DNA from: Pseudomonadota bacterium
GTDB lineage: Bacteria > Pseudomonadota > Gammaproteobacteria > Steroidobacterales > Steroidobacteraceae
DNA: 64,000 bases
Direction of reading: 5' to 3'
Assembly: GCA_026398735.1 (NCBI GenBank)
Contig: JAPLSH010000004.1
Span: forward strand, 124,001-188,000
In this document: positions 46,960 to 55,788 of the stretch, in pieces
Layout: each line of letters begins with the position of its first letter
How positions within the stretch are numbered: position 1 is the first letter of the stretch
Made by a program: the position numbers and the translations under genes
Notes under the pieces: generated by a model
Told to the model about the DNA's origin: nothing
What the model saw: the letters and a program-made list of their open reading frames with translations, nothing else
Database searches by the model: none

Positions 46960-48441
46960 TTACGTTTGAACCGCTACCGGCAACGTAACCACAAACTGTG
47001 TTCCTTGATTCAAGCGGCTGGTGAAGCTGATGTTGCCTTGATGAGCATCTAGGATGGTCTTGGATAGCCACAGGCCGATGCCCATCCCGGTTTCCTTGGT
47101 CGTGCGCAGCAGTTCAAAAACCACCGCTTCGGCTTCTGGCGCAATACCACTGCCGTTGTCAGCAACGGTCAGAGCAATTCGCTCATTCACCAAATCTGTT
47201 TGAACGGTTACTTTTTTGACGCCCTCAAATGCGGGCCCAAACGCCTCGCTGGCGTTAGTGATCAGATTCAACAAGACCTGTTGCAGCTGCGACTTATCAC
47301 CACTTAGAGGCAAGACCAGAGGGTACAACTGAACCTGAACTTCGATGCCCTGCTTTTGTAGGGCGGGTTGGCACAACAGCAGAACATCTTTGGCGAGCTC
47401 GTTGAAGTCAAAAACGGAAATGGCTTTGCTGCCTTGGCCAAACATGTTTCGCAACGTGGTGATGATGGTGGCAGCGCGTTGATTAGCAGTGCGCAAACCA
47501 GTCAACGCCTTGTCAATTCTGGTGTCCTTGTTGAGCTTCGCCTCATGGTCGTTGAGAACCAATTCGATCATTCCGGCATTCGTCTGAATAACAGTCAGAG
47601 GCTGGTTTAGTTCGTGCGCCAAGCTGGCGACCAAAGCACCCATGCCGGCTGTTTTGTTGAACAACGTAAGATGGCGGATAATTTCTTCGCGCTCTTCCAG
47701 CAATTGCTTAAGGTTTAAGCCATTGCGCCGCATCTCCTCAGCTCGCTCGTTGGTCAGTATCAGCTCTTTGTTGACAGCCAGTTTCTTTTGCTCAGATCTC
47801 TCTAGAAAGATTCGCAAAAAAGAGATGTTGAAGAGCGTGATGGAGGAGAACTGCCCAAAAACCATCACAGCTTGATGCCAACTATGCGAGTAGAGATCAT
47901 CAATGGTGCCAGCTATAACGACTCCGATAGCGCGCAATCCTAAGGTGATGCTTAAGATCAAGCCGCCCCACATGAGCAGCGTTGCACCTAGGGACTCCGA
48001 CTTCCTATGAAGCTTCAGGCCGATTCTGAAATAGTCGAAACACAGGACGGCATAGAAAGCATTAAAGAGAATCAATGCTTCCCAATCGGCCTGCAACACC
48101 GCCATGAGATAGACAAATAGTATGAAATAGAGGCCACAAGCCAGGTTGTAAACCAAGTAGGAACGGTTTTGCGGGTCCGGCAGAAGGTACATGCGCAACG
48201 CAACCATTCGGCCCCAGTTGCCAAGCAGCATCAGCAACTGTGCAACATACAAAAAAACGAACTCTGGGACATGGCCTCGCATAGCCAAAAAAGCCACAGC
48301 TACGCCGCTAAATATTCCAGACGCACACCACAACTTAACCTGATCGCTTCTGTACTCTTTCAGAGCCAACCAAATTGCTCCGTGCAACATCAGATACACG
48401 AAGGAGGTCATGAAGATGGTGGTTTGAGTATCTAGAATCAT
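46960..48441 (-). CDS. Multi-TM sensor histidine kinase
   Basis: This 493-residue protein has six or seven hydrophobic helices in residues 8-212, a coiled segment (213-262, EQKKLAVNKELILTNERAEEM), then HisKA with LAHELNQPLTVIQ (His276), the N box LQQVLLNLITNASEAF, G1 box VADNGSGIAP and G2 box TGMGIGLWLSKTILDAHQG. The H-box and NASEAF resemble FixL/NtrB-type kinases. The sensor half is not a known named family. A FixJ-type regulator lies 560 bases away on the other strand and is the likely partner. Confidence 0.87.
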   Translation of the reverse strand: MILDTQTTIFMTSFVYLMLHGAIWLALKEYRSDQVKLWCASGIFSGVAVAFLAMRGHVPEFVFLYVAQLLMLLGNWGRMVALRMYLLPDPQNRSYLVYNLACGLYFILFVYLMAVLQADWEALILFNAFYAVLCFDYFRIGLKLHRKSESLGATLLMWGGLILSITLGLRAIGVVIAGTIDDLYSHSWHQAVMVFGQFSSITLFNISFLRIFLERSEQKKLAVNKELILTNERAEEMRRNGLNLKQLLEEREEIIRHLTLFNKTAGMGALVASLAHELNQPLTVIQTNAGMIELVLNDHEAKLNKDTRIDKALTGLRTANQRAATIITTLRNMFGQGSKAISVFDFNELAKDVLLLCQPALQKQGIEVQVQLYPLVLPLSGDKSQLQQVLLNLITNASEAFGPAFEGVKKVTVQTDLVNERIALTVADNGSGIAPEAEAVVFELLRTTKETGMGIGLWLSKTILDAHQGNISFTSRLNQGTQFVVTLPVAVQT

Positions 48442-48585
48442 AAGCTGCAGATTCTATTTCTTTTCTGGGCGAGATACCGACCAAGTGCCGTCTGTCTTAG
48501 ACGCTCGTAAAGCTGTTCCAAAAAAACATGGGGGCTTCTTGAGAACTGTCTGGCGTTTAGATCTTGCCGACTTGACCATCACTGC

Positions 48586-48828
48586 CTACCGGGGCGGGCA
48601 AACGATGCTCAGTTTCTTAGCGTACAAACGAGCAATCCACAAAAAGGCATGGGTCGTGTTCTTGAAGTACCAGACGTCTCCATTCTCCACTGCTTCTAGT
48701 TGTTCAACACCCAATCCCATCTTCTTACACATGGCTTCTATGGGTAAATTTTGTTGGGTGCGAGCCTGTTGCAATAAACGACCCATTTCAATGAATGCAT
48801 CGTCTTGGTATTCGGTAAGTGTTCTCAT
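48586..48828 (-). CDS. Small HTH protein, RodZ N-terminal (HTH_25)-like
   Basis: From an ATG at 48828 the product has 80 residues; the frame is open to an upstream ATG at 48915. The core (IEMGRLLQQARTQQNLPIEAMCKKMGLGVEQLEAVENGD, then FLWIARLYAKKLSI) resembles the cytoplasmic HTH of RodZ-type proteins, including the final YAKxL element, but no membrane helix follows. It lies between the kinase and the response regulator, 144 bases upstream of the kinase on the same strand, and may regulate the island. Start is uncertain, with no clear ribosome site. Confidence 0.6.
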   Translation of the reverse strand: MRTLTEYQDDAFIEMGRLLQQARTQQNLPIEAMCKKMGLGVEQLEAVENGDVWYFKNTTHAFLWIARLYAKKLSIVCPPR

Positions 48829-48890
48829 CACGATGACCAGGGTTCGTTGCTCACAGCCCAGAATGTGGCATCTAATTTTTAGTTGCCCCA

Positions 48891-48903
48891 CCCCTAAATG
48901 GGG
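48891..48903. promoter_or_regulatory. CCCC-TAAAT-GGGG interrupted palindrome in the signalling island
   Basis: A 4+4 inverted repeat with a 5-base AT spacer lies in the divergent spacer between the HTH gene and the response regulator, about 47 bases upstream of the latter's -35 hexamer. It is a candidate operator only. Confidence 0.3.
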
Positions 48904-48949
48904 AGACTTGGCCATTGCGGCTGGTCATAGGTTGGGTAAGTAGTGGTTT

Positions 48950-48978
48950 TTTACTTAAGAAGTCTGTCGGCCTATAAA
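48950..48978 (+). promoter_or_regulatory. Sigma-70-like promoter for the response regulator
   Basis: TTTACT (48950-48955) is followed after 17 bases by TATAAA (48973-48978). The predicted start would give a leader of about 17 bases before the ATG at 49002, which is preceded by GGGGAG. Confidence 0.45.
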
Positions 48979-49001
48979 ATTGACAGGGTTGAAGGGGAGC
49001 A

Positions 49002-49640
49002 ATGGGCTTGGCAGCAGAAGGCACCATGACGCACAAAGGCTGTGTTTTTCTGGTTGATGATGACGGCGAGATTCGTAGTCATCTGGGTGACCTATTGAGA
49101 CATCTTGGCTATCGAGTCAACGACTTTGCCAGTGCAACGTCGTTTTTGGAGCATGCGCAGCGCTGCTCGCCCGCTGTCTTGGTATTGGATATGCGCATGC
49201 CGCAAATCACCGGCTTGGATTTACAGAGAGCCTTGCTTGAGCAGGACTGGCTCTTACCCGTTATTTTCATGAGCGGCGAGAGCAAGAACCAAGAAATCAT
49301 TGATGCCATGAAGTTTGGCGCGGTTGATTTTTTGTGGAAACCCTTTGATTACACCCAGCTTGTACAAGTTATTGATAAGGCGCTACAGCTTGATGTGCAG
49401 CGTTCCGCTGACCAAATACGTTTAAAGCGCGTGGCTGCGCTTTATCAGGGCTTGAGTCCAAGGGAAAGGGAGATGGTCCACTTGATGCTCTTGGGGCATG
49501 GCAACAAGGACATCGCGACAACAAAAAGCTTGATGGCTGATACGGTTAAGAAACACCGCGCTCAAATTTTGGCAAAGATGCAAGTACAGTCTTTGGCAGA
49601 GTTGCTATCTCTGTGTAAGGATTTTAAGACGACCTTGTAG
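49002..49640 (+). CDS. FixJ/NarL-type response regulator
   Basis: This 212-residue protein has a receiver domain (VFLVDDDGEIRSHL, phosphoacceptor Asp63 in LVLDMRMP, MSGES, KPFDYTQL with the conserved lysine) and a C-terminal LuxR-type helix-turn-helix (LSPREREMVHLMLLGHGNKDIATTKSLMADTVKKHRAQILAKMQ). This is the FixJ/TodT layout. The ATG at 49002 is preceded by GGGGAG at close spacing; the ATG at 49026 (MTHKGCVFLVDDD) with AAGG upstream is an equally good start. It is convergent with the trypsin-like gene. Confidence 0.9.
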   Translation: MGLAAEGTMTHKGCVFLVDDDGEIRSHLGDLLRHLGYRVNDFASATSFLEHAQRCSPAVLVLDMRMPQITGLDLQRALLEQDWLLPVIFMSGESKNQEIIDAMKFGAVDFLWKPFDYTQLVQVIDKALQLDVQRSADQIRLKRVAALYQGLSPREREMVHLMLLGHGNKDIATTKSLMADTVKKHRAQILAKMQVQSLAELLSLCKDFKTTL

Positions 49641-49642
49641 GC

Positions 49643-51634
49643 TTAGCCGCGGTCAAGAATTTGCACAGTAGATTCCATCTGTTGCCCAAGAGCTGCTGCG
49701 TTTGCCAGGCGCCCGGACGAATCGGCACGCAGACTCACCGTATACAGCTCATCAGCGGTCTCCTTGCCTGGCTGCCCAGCGGGCATATCCAATACCCGGG
49801 TCAATCGCCATATGCTGCTGCTTTCACGGTCAATATTGGTGGCATAAGGCGCACGCCTGTTGCGCATGTCGTCAAACTCCGTGCGTAGCGCGGGCTTGGC
49901 GGTAGCTGGTGGTTTGAGTCGACGCATCAAAGTAAGCGACGTTTTGGCATTAGCATCCGGTGCCCAGCGGGCGCCTTGAATGTCCCACACGGTCTGAGTG
50001 CCTTGTGGAATGAATCCCATCGTCAGCTGCAACACACTGGCATCGCTGAGCGTTACTAACTCTGGCGGGACACTGAACGCAAATCGCTTGGTACGCAGCG
50101 ACCATGTTTTACCGGTTTCCAACTGCATGCTCGTCAGCGCTTTGGGGAGCGTGGCACGGCGCGACAAAAAACTCTGCCACTGCGCCACCGTGCCGGTGTA
50201 AGACGCGTCGATCAGGTTTGCCATGCGCAGCGCACGCTCGGTGATTAAATCGCGCTGTGCTGAGCCGATCAACTGGGTGAAGCCTGCGTAACCGTCTGGC
50301 GTCGGCAGTAACCACAGATACACATACACATTGAGGAAAGGCACGGCATACACCCGCTCCTGCCACACGCGGCCGTAGGCATCGGTCTGCTGTGTATCCG
50401 TTAGTGCAACGCCCAACGAAGTGATGCGGATGCGGTCTTGGCCAATACTGCGGCGCAGGTCCAGTGTCTTGAGGATCAAGTCCATGGACTGCTTGCTGTC
50501 GCTGTAAAAAGCGTTATCAGCAGCGGCGTTAGGGCGCACGAGGCGCAGCAACGTAATGTCAGCCGCTGATGCAATGCTCACCGAGCCATCACCCGGCAAG
50601 TCGGTAGCGCTGTAGCGCGGTGCATTGGCGGTCCAGCTGTTGTCTTGCTGTTGTGCGATTAGGCGCGGCTTGTAGTCATTGGAATCTGGGTCATACAGCA
50701 CCGATTCGGTGCCGGCGCCCTTGGGAAAAGCGGCATCAGCAGCGCTGACCAACAGGGCAGTGCTACCGGCCCGCTCATGCTTGGCCATCACTGCCAGATA
50801 GGCACGGTCAAAGGCGGGCCATGACAGCGGCAAGGCAAACTCGTCCTTCATGCTGTAGGTCTGTGTGCTGCGCAGGTAGGAAGCGCGCACCAGCGAGCGT
50901 CGATCAAACTGCGCTTTGTTTTCTGGCGCATGCAGCACGTGGCTGATGGGCAACGAATAGTTAAGGTTTTCGTTGGGTGACTTGGCGAGCACCACACCGA
51001 TTACCCGGCCCGACTCGTCGAGCAACGGACCGCCACTGTTGCCAGGCGATGCAGCCGCTGAAAAGCGGATCCACTTCCAGCGCCCGTCTTGATCCTCGGG
51101 TGTTAATGAGGTGTACAGGCCATCGCGTATCACGATTCCTTGACCCAAAGCGTTGCCGACGGTCAGTACAACGTCATCGAGTTGTGGGGACTCGTTGATC
51201 GCAAAGCCCGGCGGGGCTGGATCATTCTTGAGCGAGAACACCACAAAGTCTTGGTGCATTGAGTACTTGAGGATCTGATCGATCTCAAAGATGGTGCCAT
51301 CGCTGCGGCGCAGCACCGGAGGCCCGAACTGGCTGTTAGGGCTACCGTTGATGACATGAGCTGCCGTTACATAGCGGTTGCTACCCAGCGCAAATGCAGT
51401 GCCTATCGAGTTGTACGCATCCGTGCGTTCGCTGTAGGGCAACAGATCCAGCGGCAATGGCTTTTCGTAGGTCAGCGGGTCCTTTTCGGGTTTCTTGATC
51501 ACCACTTCGAAGGTGCTGGCCCGCGCTGCCCGTTGCAGCTCAGGGGTTAGCGGCGCAGCGCCGACGGACACTGCAGTTAGCAGTGCCAGCCAGCCCAGCA
51601 AACAGACGAACCAACGTTGTGGTGTATCGAGCAT
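49643..51634 (-). CDS. Exported trypsin-like (S1) serine protease with unknown C-terminal region
   Basis: From the ATG at 51634 the product has 663 residues and a Sec signal (cleavage near VGAAP). Residues about 70-250 form a trypsin/HtrA-like domain with a complete triad: His93 in TAAHV, Asp129 in MHQDFVVF and Ser200 in SPGNSGGPLLD. The remaining 400 residues are not recognised; they contain no PDZ motif that I can see and look like mixed alpha/beta. It is 82 bases downstream of the VWA gene on the same strand, suggesting a functional pair. Confidence 0.82.
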   Translation of the reverse strand: MLDTPQRWFVCLLGWLALLTAVSVGAAPLTPELQRAARASTFEVVIKKPEKDPLTYEKPLPLDLLPYSERTDAYNSIGTAFALGSNRYVTAAHVINGSPNSQFGPPVLRRSDGTIFEIDQILKYSMHQDFVVFSLKNDPAPPGFAINESPQLDDVVLTVGNALGQGIVIRDGLYTSLTPEDQDGRWKWIRFSAAASPGNSGGPLLDESGRVIGVVLAKSPNENLNYSLPISHVLHAPENKAQFDRRSLVRASYLRSTQTYSMKDEFALPLSWPAFDRAYLAVMAKHERAGSTALLVSAADAAFPKGAGTESVLYDPDSNDYKPRLIAQQQDNSWTANAPRYSATDLPGDGSVSIASAADITLLRLVRPNAAADNAFYSDSKQSMDLILKTLDLRRSIGQDRIRITSLGVALTDTQQTDAYGRVWQERVYAVPFLNVYVYLWLLPTPDGYAGFTQLIGSAQRDLITERALRMANLIDASYTGTVAQWQSFLSRRATLPKALTSMQLETGKTWSLRTKRFAFSVPPELVTLSDASVLQLTMGFIPQGTQTVWDIQGARWAPDANAKTSLTLMRRLKPPATAKPALRTEFDDMRNRRAPYATNIDRESSSIWRLTRVLDMPAGQPGKETADELYTVSLRADSSGRLANAAALGQQMESTVQILDRG

Positions 51635-51716
51635 GCGCAACCCCCAGCCTGCACGGCGCGGGCCTTTACAGCCCACGCTCGCACAGGCCGTGTGGCATCT
51701 CAAGACCCGCAGACGA

Positions 51717-53030
51717 TCAGGGCTTGGGCCGGCTCTTTCCTTGAGCGGTCTTACGCCGCAGAAACTCTGGTATTTGAGCGTCTTCCATCATGTCCATGCT
51801 CTCCGAGGAGCTGACTCGCCGGGAGCTCATGCGCATGGCCGAGTACAGGGCTTCCTTGCCATATCCCTCTCTATCGCGCTCGGCCACCAACATACGAAGT
51901 TCGTTGTGCACCCCTGCAAGCCAAGGATTACCAGCCACCTTGGATTCCATGCTGGCCAACAGCTGCGTTGCCCGGTCCCAGTCGCCGTTTAGGGCCGCCT
52001 CACGGGCCTGGGTTGCAACCCGTGCCAAGCCCAATTCGTCGATACGCTGTTCTATGGTGGAGTCGGCAGCCAGTGCCCCATACACAGCATCGGCGACACG
52101 CGGCAGCGAGAGCGTGACCGGCGCCAACTGCACCGCAACGCCCTGCATAGTGTCGTAGCTGATCTGGGCAGTGAACAGCGCTTGGGGTTCATCGGACGGT
52201 GCCGCAGGAACACGCAGGCGCACCAGAGCCCAGGTGTCGCCGCCGCGGGCCAAATCCGGCAAGCGCCAGCTATCGGGTCCCAGCGACGCAAGCGTGTTAA
52301 CCATCGTCACGGTCACACCCGGCGCAGCCTGCAGGGTCAGCCGCACCGATCGACCGTACAGCGCATCGAGCAACGAGAGTTCTTCCGTGAACGGTCCCAT
52401 CAGATCATCGGCCGTCTGGCCGTAATAGGCATTGCCCTGCCCTGCTTGGGCTATGCGATGCATGAGCAGCTCATTAAAGCCGGTGCCAAGGCCATAGGTT
52501 GACGTGGTTACACCCGTCACTGCCTGCGACGCGCATTGCTCGGCAATCGCATCGGCGCCGGTCAGGCCCGCGTTGGCACAGCCGTCAGAGAGTAGGATGA
52601 CGCGCGATAGCACTTGCGGCGCCACATGCACACGCAGCGTCTGGGCACCGGCCAACCAGCCACCGTGCAAATTGGTACTGCCGCCCTCACTGATGGACGC
52701 AATGAGGCTCTGCAAGAGATGCCTGTCGCCGACCGAATCCGCCTGCGACAAGACACTGACTTCGTCGTCATACGCGATAACAGAGCAGCGGTCGGTGGGG
52801 CGCAAGGCGCCAACCACAAACTGAGCGCAGCGCTTGGCCTCGACCAGCGGCTTGCCAGCCATAGAGCCCGAGCGGTCAATGACCAGCGAAAGGTGCAAGG
52901 GTGCGCGCGCCGGCGCCGCAGCATCGGCCTCGGGCACCGAGATGCGCACCAGGGCATGCGTCTCGACATCGTGCGCGGTATTGGGCAACGCCGGGCGTAG
53001 CGGCGTGATCAAAACGGTGGGCTGGCTCAT
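51717..53030 (-). CDS. VWA domain-containing protein
   Basis: This 437-residue protein has a von Willebrand A domain (about 40-225) with an intact MIDAS: DRSGS at Asp52-Ser56, a threonine in GGSTNLHGG, and an aspartate in LLSDGCANAG. A beta-rich middle (about 240-330) is followed by a helical C-terminal region with RIDELGLARVATQAREAALNGDWDRATQLL, and an Arg/Ser-rich tail. This layout matches cytoplasmic VWA proteins that resemble inter-alpha-trypsin inhibitor-like or YfbK-like proteins. No signal peptide is seen. Its ribosome site lies in a hairpin (53034-53071). Confidence 0.85.
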   Translation of the reverse strand: MSQPTVLITPLRPALPNTAHDVETHALVRISVPEADAAAPARAPLHLSLVIDRSGSMAGKPLVEAKRCAQFVVGALRPTDRCSVIAYDDEVSVLSQADSVGDRHLLQSLIASISEGGSTNLHGGWLAGAQTLRVHVAPQVLSRVILLSDGCANAGLTGADAIAEQCASQAVTGVTTSTYGLGTGFNELLMHRIAQAGQGNAYYGQTADDLMGPFTEELSLLDALYGRSVRLTLQAAPGVTVTMVNTLASLGPDSWRLPDLARGGDTWALVRLRVPAAPSDEPQALFTAQISYDTMQGVAVQLAPVTLSLPRVADAVYGALAADSTIEQRIDELGLARVATQAREAALNGDWDRATQLLASMESKVAGNPWLAGVHNELRMLVAERDREGYGKEALYSAMRMSSRRVSSSESMDMMEDAQIPEFLRRKTAQGKSRPKP

Positions 53031-53033
53031 GGT

Positions 53034-53071
53034 GACTCTCCGATGGTTCGCGGGTCGCCCGCGGGAGAGTC
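53034..53071 (-). promoter_or_regulatory. Hairpin sequestering the VWA ribosome-binding site
   Basis: In the minus-strand mRNA, GACTCTCC pairs perfectly over 8 bp with GGAGAGTC, which contains the Shine-Dalgarno GGAGAG just 3 bases before the ATG at 53030. Inside, CGCGGG and CCCGCG form a second 6-bp stem. Opening of this structure would be needed for translation. Confidence 0.6.
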
Positions 53072-53084
53072 AGCTTGCATGGCT

Positions 53085-53107
53085 ACCGGCTCAGAATATG
53101 AGCCGGT
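53085..53107. terminator. Hairpin downstream of the TonB-dependent receptor gene
   Basis: A perfect 9-bp stem (ACCGGCTCA with TGAGCCGGT) closes a 5-base loop 12 bases after the receptor stop at 53120. No T tract follows, so it may attenuate or stabilise instead of fully terminating. Confidence 0.5.
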
Positions 53108-53119
53108 GCCTACCTATCT

Positions 53120-55768
53120 TTAAAACTTCGCGGTAACCGACGCCGAGAAGCTGGTGCCAACCTTGTAGCGGTTGTAATACACCACGTTGCCGCCGCGCTC
53201 TTGGTATTCCTTGTAGCCGCGGTTCAGCAGGTTGCGAGCCTCGAACTTGAACTCGAGATCACGCTTCCATACCGTAAAACCCTGACGCGCCACAAAGTCC
53301 ACCGTCAGACCTGGATTCTCATAGATGTCTGGCAAGCCAGCAGCACCGCGGCTGGTCACACGCGGGCTGACATAAGAGAACAGCAGCGTCTGTTGCGAGA
53401 GCTTGCTGTTATCTTCGAGTCCAAACTGCAGGTTGACCAAGTGATCCGATTGGCCGGTCAGCGCTGCGCCATCGGTAAAGAAGTTACTGGCCGGCTGCAC
53501 CGCAGTGCCATACACAGACGTCGTATCACCCGCACCCACACTGATGCGTGACTTGGTGTAGGTGTAGTTACCGATTACGACCGCACGACGCGAACCAAAG
53601 AACGCAGAGCTCAAGGTTTCGTTGAGCGGGTAGTACTTCTGTACTTCAACTTCCAAGCCCATCAGCGTGGCTTTTGGTGCGTTGGCGTAGCTGGTGACCG
53701 GCGTGTTGTCGTTAAAGCCTGTAAAGGCTTCGATGGGCTTGTCGATCTGCTTGTAAAAGCTAGCGGCAGAGAAGCGCTGATCGCGGTCAAAGTACCACTC
53801 AAATCGCGCCTCGGCATTGGTGAACTGACTGTCCACCAGCAACGGGTTGCCGCGATAAGCGCGATTACTCTCAGGATCGTAGTAAGCCTGGAACATCAGC
53901 TCACGAAACTGCGGACGTGCGATGGACTTGGAACCGTTCACGCGCACCTGCATGTTCTGGTGGAACTTGTAGGTCAGCGTCACAGCCGGCAACACATAGC
54001 TGTTGTCCAATGCTGTTGAGGGGTTCGACGTGTTGGCGGTGTTGAACACCTGCATTGCGCCAACATTCTGCTGCGCCTTTTCCATGCGCGCGCCGGCATT
54101 GATCTCAAAGTTGTCGACCAGCTCGGCCTGCAATTGCAGATACCCGGCGTTAGTGCGCAAACTTGCATCGAAGGCCGGGTTGGACTCGGTCGACTCAATC
54201 AAATTGACGCCGTAGTACTCAATGACGGCCCCACCGAGCAAGTAGTCAGGGCGGAACATGGCCACGCCGCTGGGAAAGGTCGACGGCGCAATGATCTGGA
54301 ATTCACGACGCTGCGACTCACGCTTGGTGTCGGTGAACTCATAGCCCACACCGGCCACCACTCGCGGGGTGATCGTATAGGTCGCGTCAACACCGGCTGA
54401 GCCAAGCGTCTCGTTCAGATCCGAGAACGAGATGCGTGCAAAGCCCGTCTGGCCATTGTCCAGACGGTTGATGAAATACTGGCCATAAAGGCTGGCCGAA
54501 TTATTAGAGCGCGAGTAGCCCAAGCCCAGCTCGTACGGCGCATTGCGCGAGGACTTAGCGTAAGCGGCACGTACATCGACCTTCACAGGGTCAATTTTGA
54601 ACTGACCATTGAGCTGGGTAGTGAACATCTGCCGCTCATACCAGCCAGTCTGCTGCTCGCGGAAATCTGCGCCCAATCGCTGATTGTTCTGCTTACCCTC
54701 GGAGAGGCTCGCGCGCTTGAGCGTGTCGCGGATATACAGATTGGTCCAGCGCAGCTTGCTGCCGTCGCCCCACTCGAAGCCCAGGCCGAACAGGCCATTG
54801 AGCACGATGCGGTTCTCGGTTGAGACAGTGCGGTAGTCTTTGTCGACAGCCGACAAATCAAGGCTCGCAGGAGTCTGCTCGGTATTGTCTTTGGTGCGCC
54901 ACTTGTTGCTATAGCCAGCAGTGGCAATCAAGCCCACCTCGGTGTCACCGATCAGCTTTGAGGTGCCGCCGGTAAATCCACCAGAGAAATTAGGCGCAAT
55001 GCCCTTGTCCATTTGGACCAGGCCATTATCGACGGTGACGAACTGCTTGGCGATTTCGCCAGTGTTGACCTTGCCGGAGCTCATGCGCTCACCGGTGGCA
55101 AAGAAACCATCCAACTTAGAGGGCGTATCGCGCGCACCGTTATCAAAACCCGTCCAGTCACTCTTGCTACCGTAATAGGTGTAGCCAAGGTTGCTGGTCG
55201 TAAAGGTGTCGCCGCTCATGCCGTAGTTGACGTTAAAGAACGGCTCTTTGGGCACGGCCAAGGTGGTGAGATTGATCAAACCGCCGCCGAACTCACCGGT
55301 GTAGTTGGGCGAATAGGTTTTCTGCACCAAAGATGACGCGATAACGTCGGACGGGAACAAGTCCAAAGGTACAGCGCGACGCAGCGGCTCGGGGCTAGGC
55401 AGCGGCGAGCCATTGAGCAGCGCTTGCGAATAGCGGTCACCCAAGCCACGCACGTACACAAAGCCATTGCCGGCAACACTCAGACCCGTTACACGGCTGA
55501 GCGCACCGGCGATGTCGCCCTCGCCCGTACGGGCGAGGTCGTCAGCGGAGAGGATCGACAGGACCTGCGTGGCGCCACGCTGAATGTTGCGGTCACGGCG
55601 ACCCAGGATGACGATTTCGCCACCTGGGGCCGCCACGTCCACAGCCGTCTCTGCGGCCACAGCGTTGGAGGCTTCGACTTCAGGCGCAGCGGCCTGGGCC
55701 AATACTGCCTGCGGAGAGAAAGCACCGGAGAGCAGCAGCACTCCCGGTCCGAACAGCAGCTTGGCCAT
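53120..55768 (-). CDS. TonB-dependent outer-membrane receptor
   Basis: From the ATG at 55768 the 882-residue product has a Sec signal ending VLAQA, then a plug domain (about 50-180) with GEIVILGRRDRNIQRGATQVLSILSADDLARTGEGDIAGALSRVTG, YVRGLGDRYSQALLNGSPLPSPEPLRRAVPLDLFPSDVI, the classic receptor signature, and a 22-strand barrel with alternating Tyr/Phe-rich strands ending in the terminal SASVTAKF. The N-terminal energy-transducing segment is short, with no secretin/STN domain. It takes up a large substrate across the outer membrane; the ligand is unknown. It follows the beta-helix lipoprotein gene by 20 bases. Confidence 0.92.
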   Translation of the reverse strand: MAKLLFGPGVLLLSGAFSPQAVLAQAAAPEVEASNAVAAETAVDVAAPGGEIVILGRRDRNIQRGATQVLSILSADDLARTGEGDIAGALSRVTGLSVAGNGFVYVRGLGDRYSQALLNGSPLPSPEPLRRAVPLDLFPSDVIASSLVQKTYSPNYTGEFGGGLINLTTLAVPKEPFFNVNYGMSGDTFTTSNLGYTYYGSKSDWTGFDNGARDTPSKLDGFFATGERMSSGKVNTGEIAKQFVTVDNGLVQMDKGIAPNFSGGFTGGTSKLIGDTEVGLIATAGYSNKWRTKDNTEQTPASLDLSAVDKDYRTVSTENRIVLNGLFGLGFEWGDGSKLRWTNLYIRDTLKRASLSEGKQNNQRLGADFREQQTGWYERQMFTTQLNGQFKIDPVKVDVRAAYAKSSRNAPYELGLGYSRSNNSASLYGQYFINRLDNGQTGFARISFSDLNETLGSAGVDATYTITPRVVAGVGYEFTDTKRESQRREFQIIAPSTFPSGVAMFRPDYLLGGAVIEYYGVNLIESTESNPAFDASLRTNAGYLQLQAELVDNFEINAGARMEKAQQNVGAMQVFNTANTSNPSTALDNSYVLPAVTLTYKFHQNMQVRVNGSKSIARPQFRELMFQAYYDPESNRAYRGNPLLVDSQFTNAEARFEWYFDRDQRFSAASFYKQIDKPIEAFTGFNDNTPVTSYANAPKATLMGLEVEVQKYYPLNETLSSAFFGSRRAVVIGNYTYTKSRISVGAGDTTSVYGTAVQPASNFFTDGAALTGQSDHLVNLQFGLEDNSKLSQQTLLFSYVSPRVTSRGAAGLPDIYENPGLTVDFVARQGFTVWKRDLEFKFEARNLLNRGYKEYQERGGNVVYYNRYKVGTSFSASVTAKF

Positions 55769-55788
55769 GGCAGATCCTCGGGCAGCTA

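Noticed and set aside
48485-48943. Plus-strand frame across the HTH gene region
   Set aside because: Ser/Cys-rich product with no domain; the minus strand encodes a recognisable HTH protein.
45651-49001. Possible integrated element around the first toxin-antitoxin pair and signalling genes
   Set aside because: Lower GC suggests transfer, but no integrase, attachment repeats or tRNA gene flank the region.
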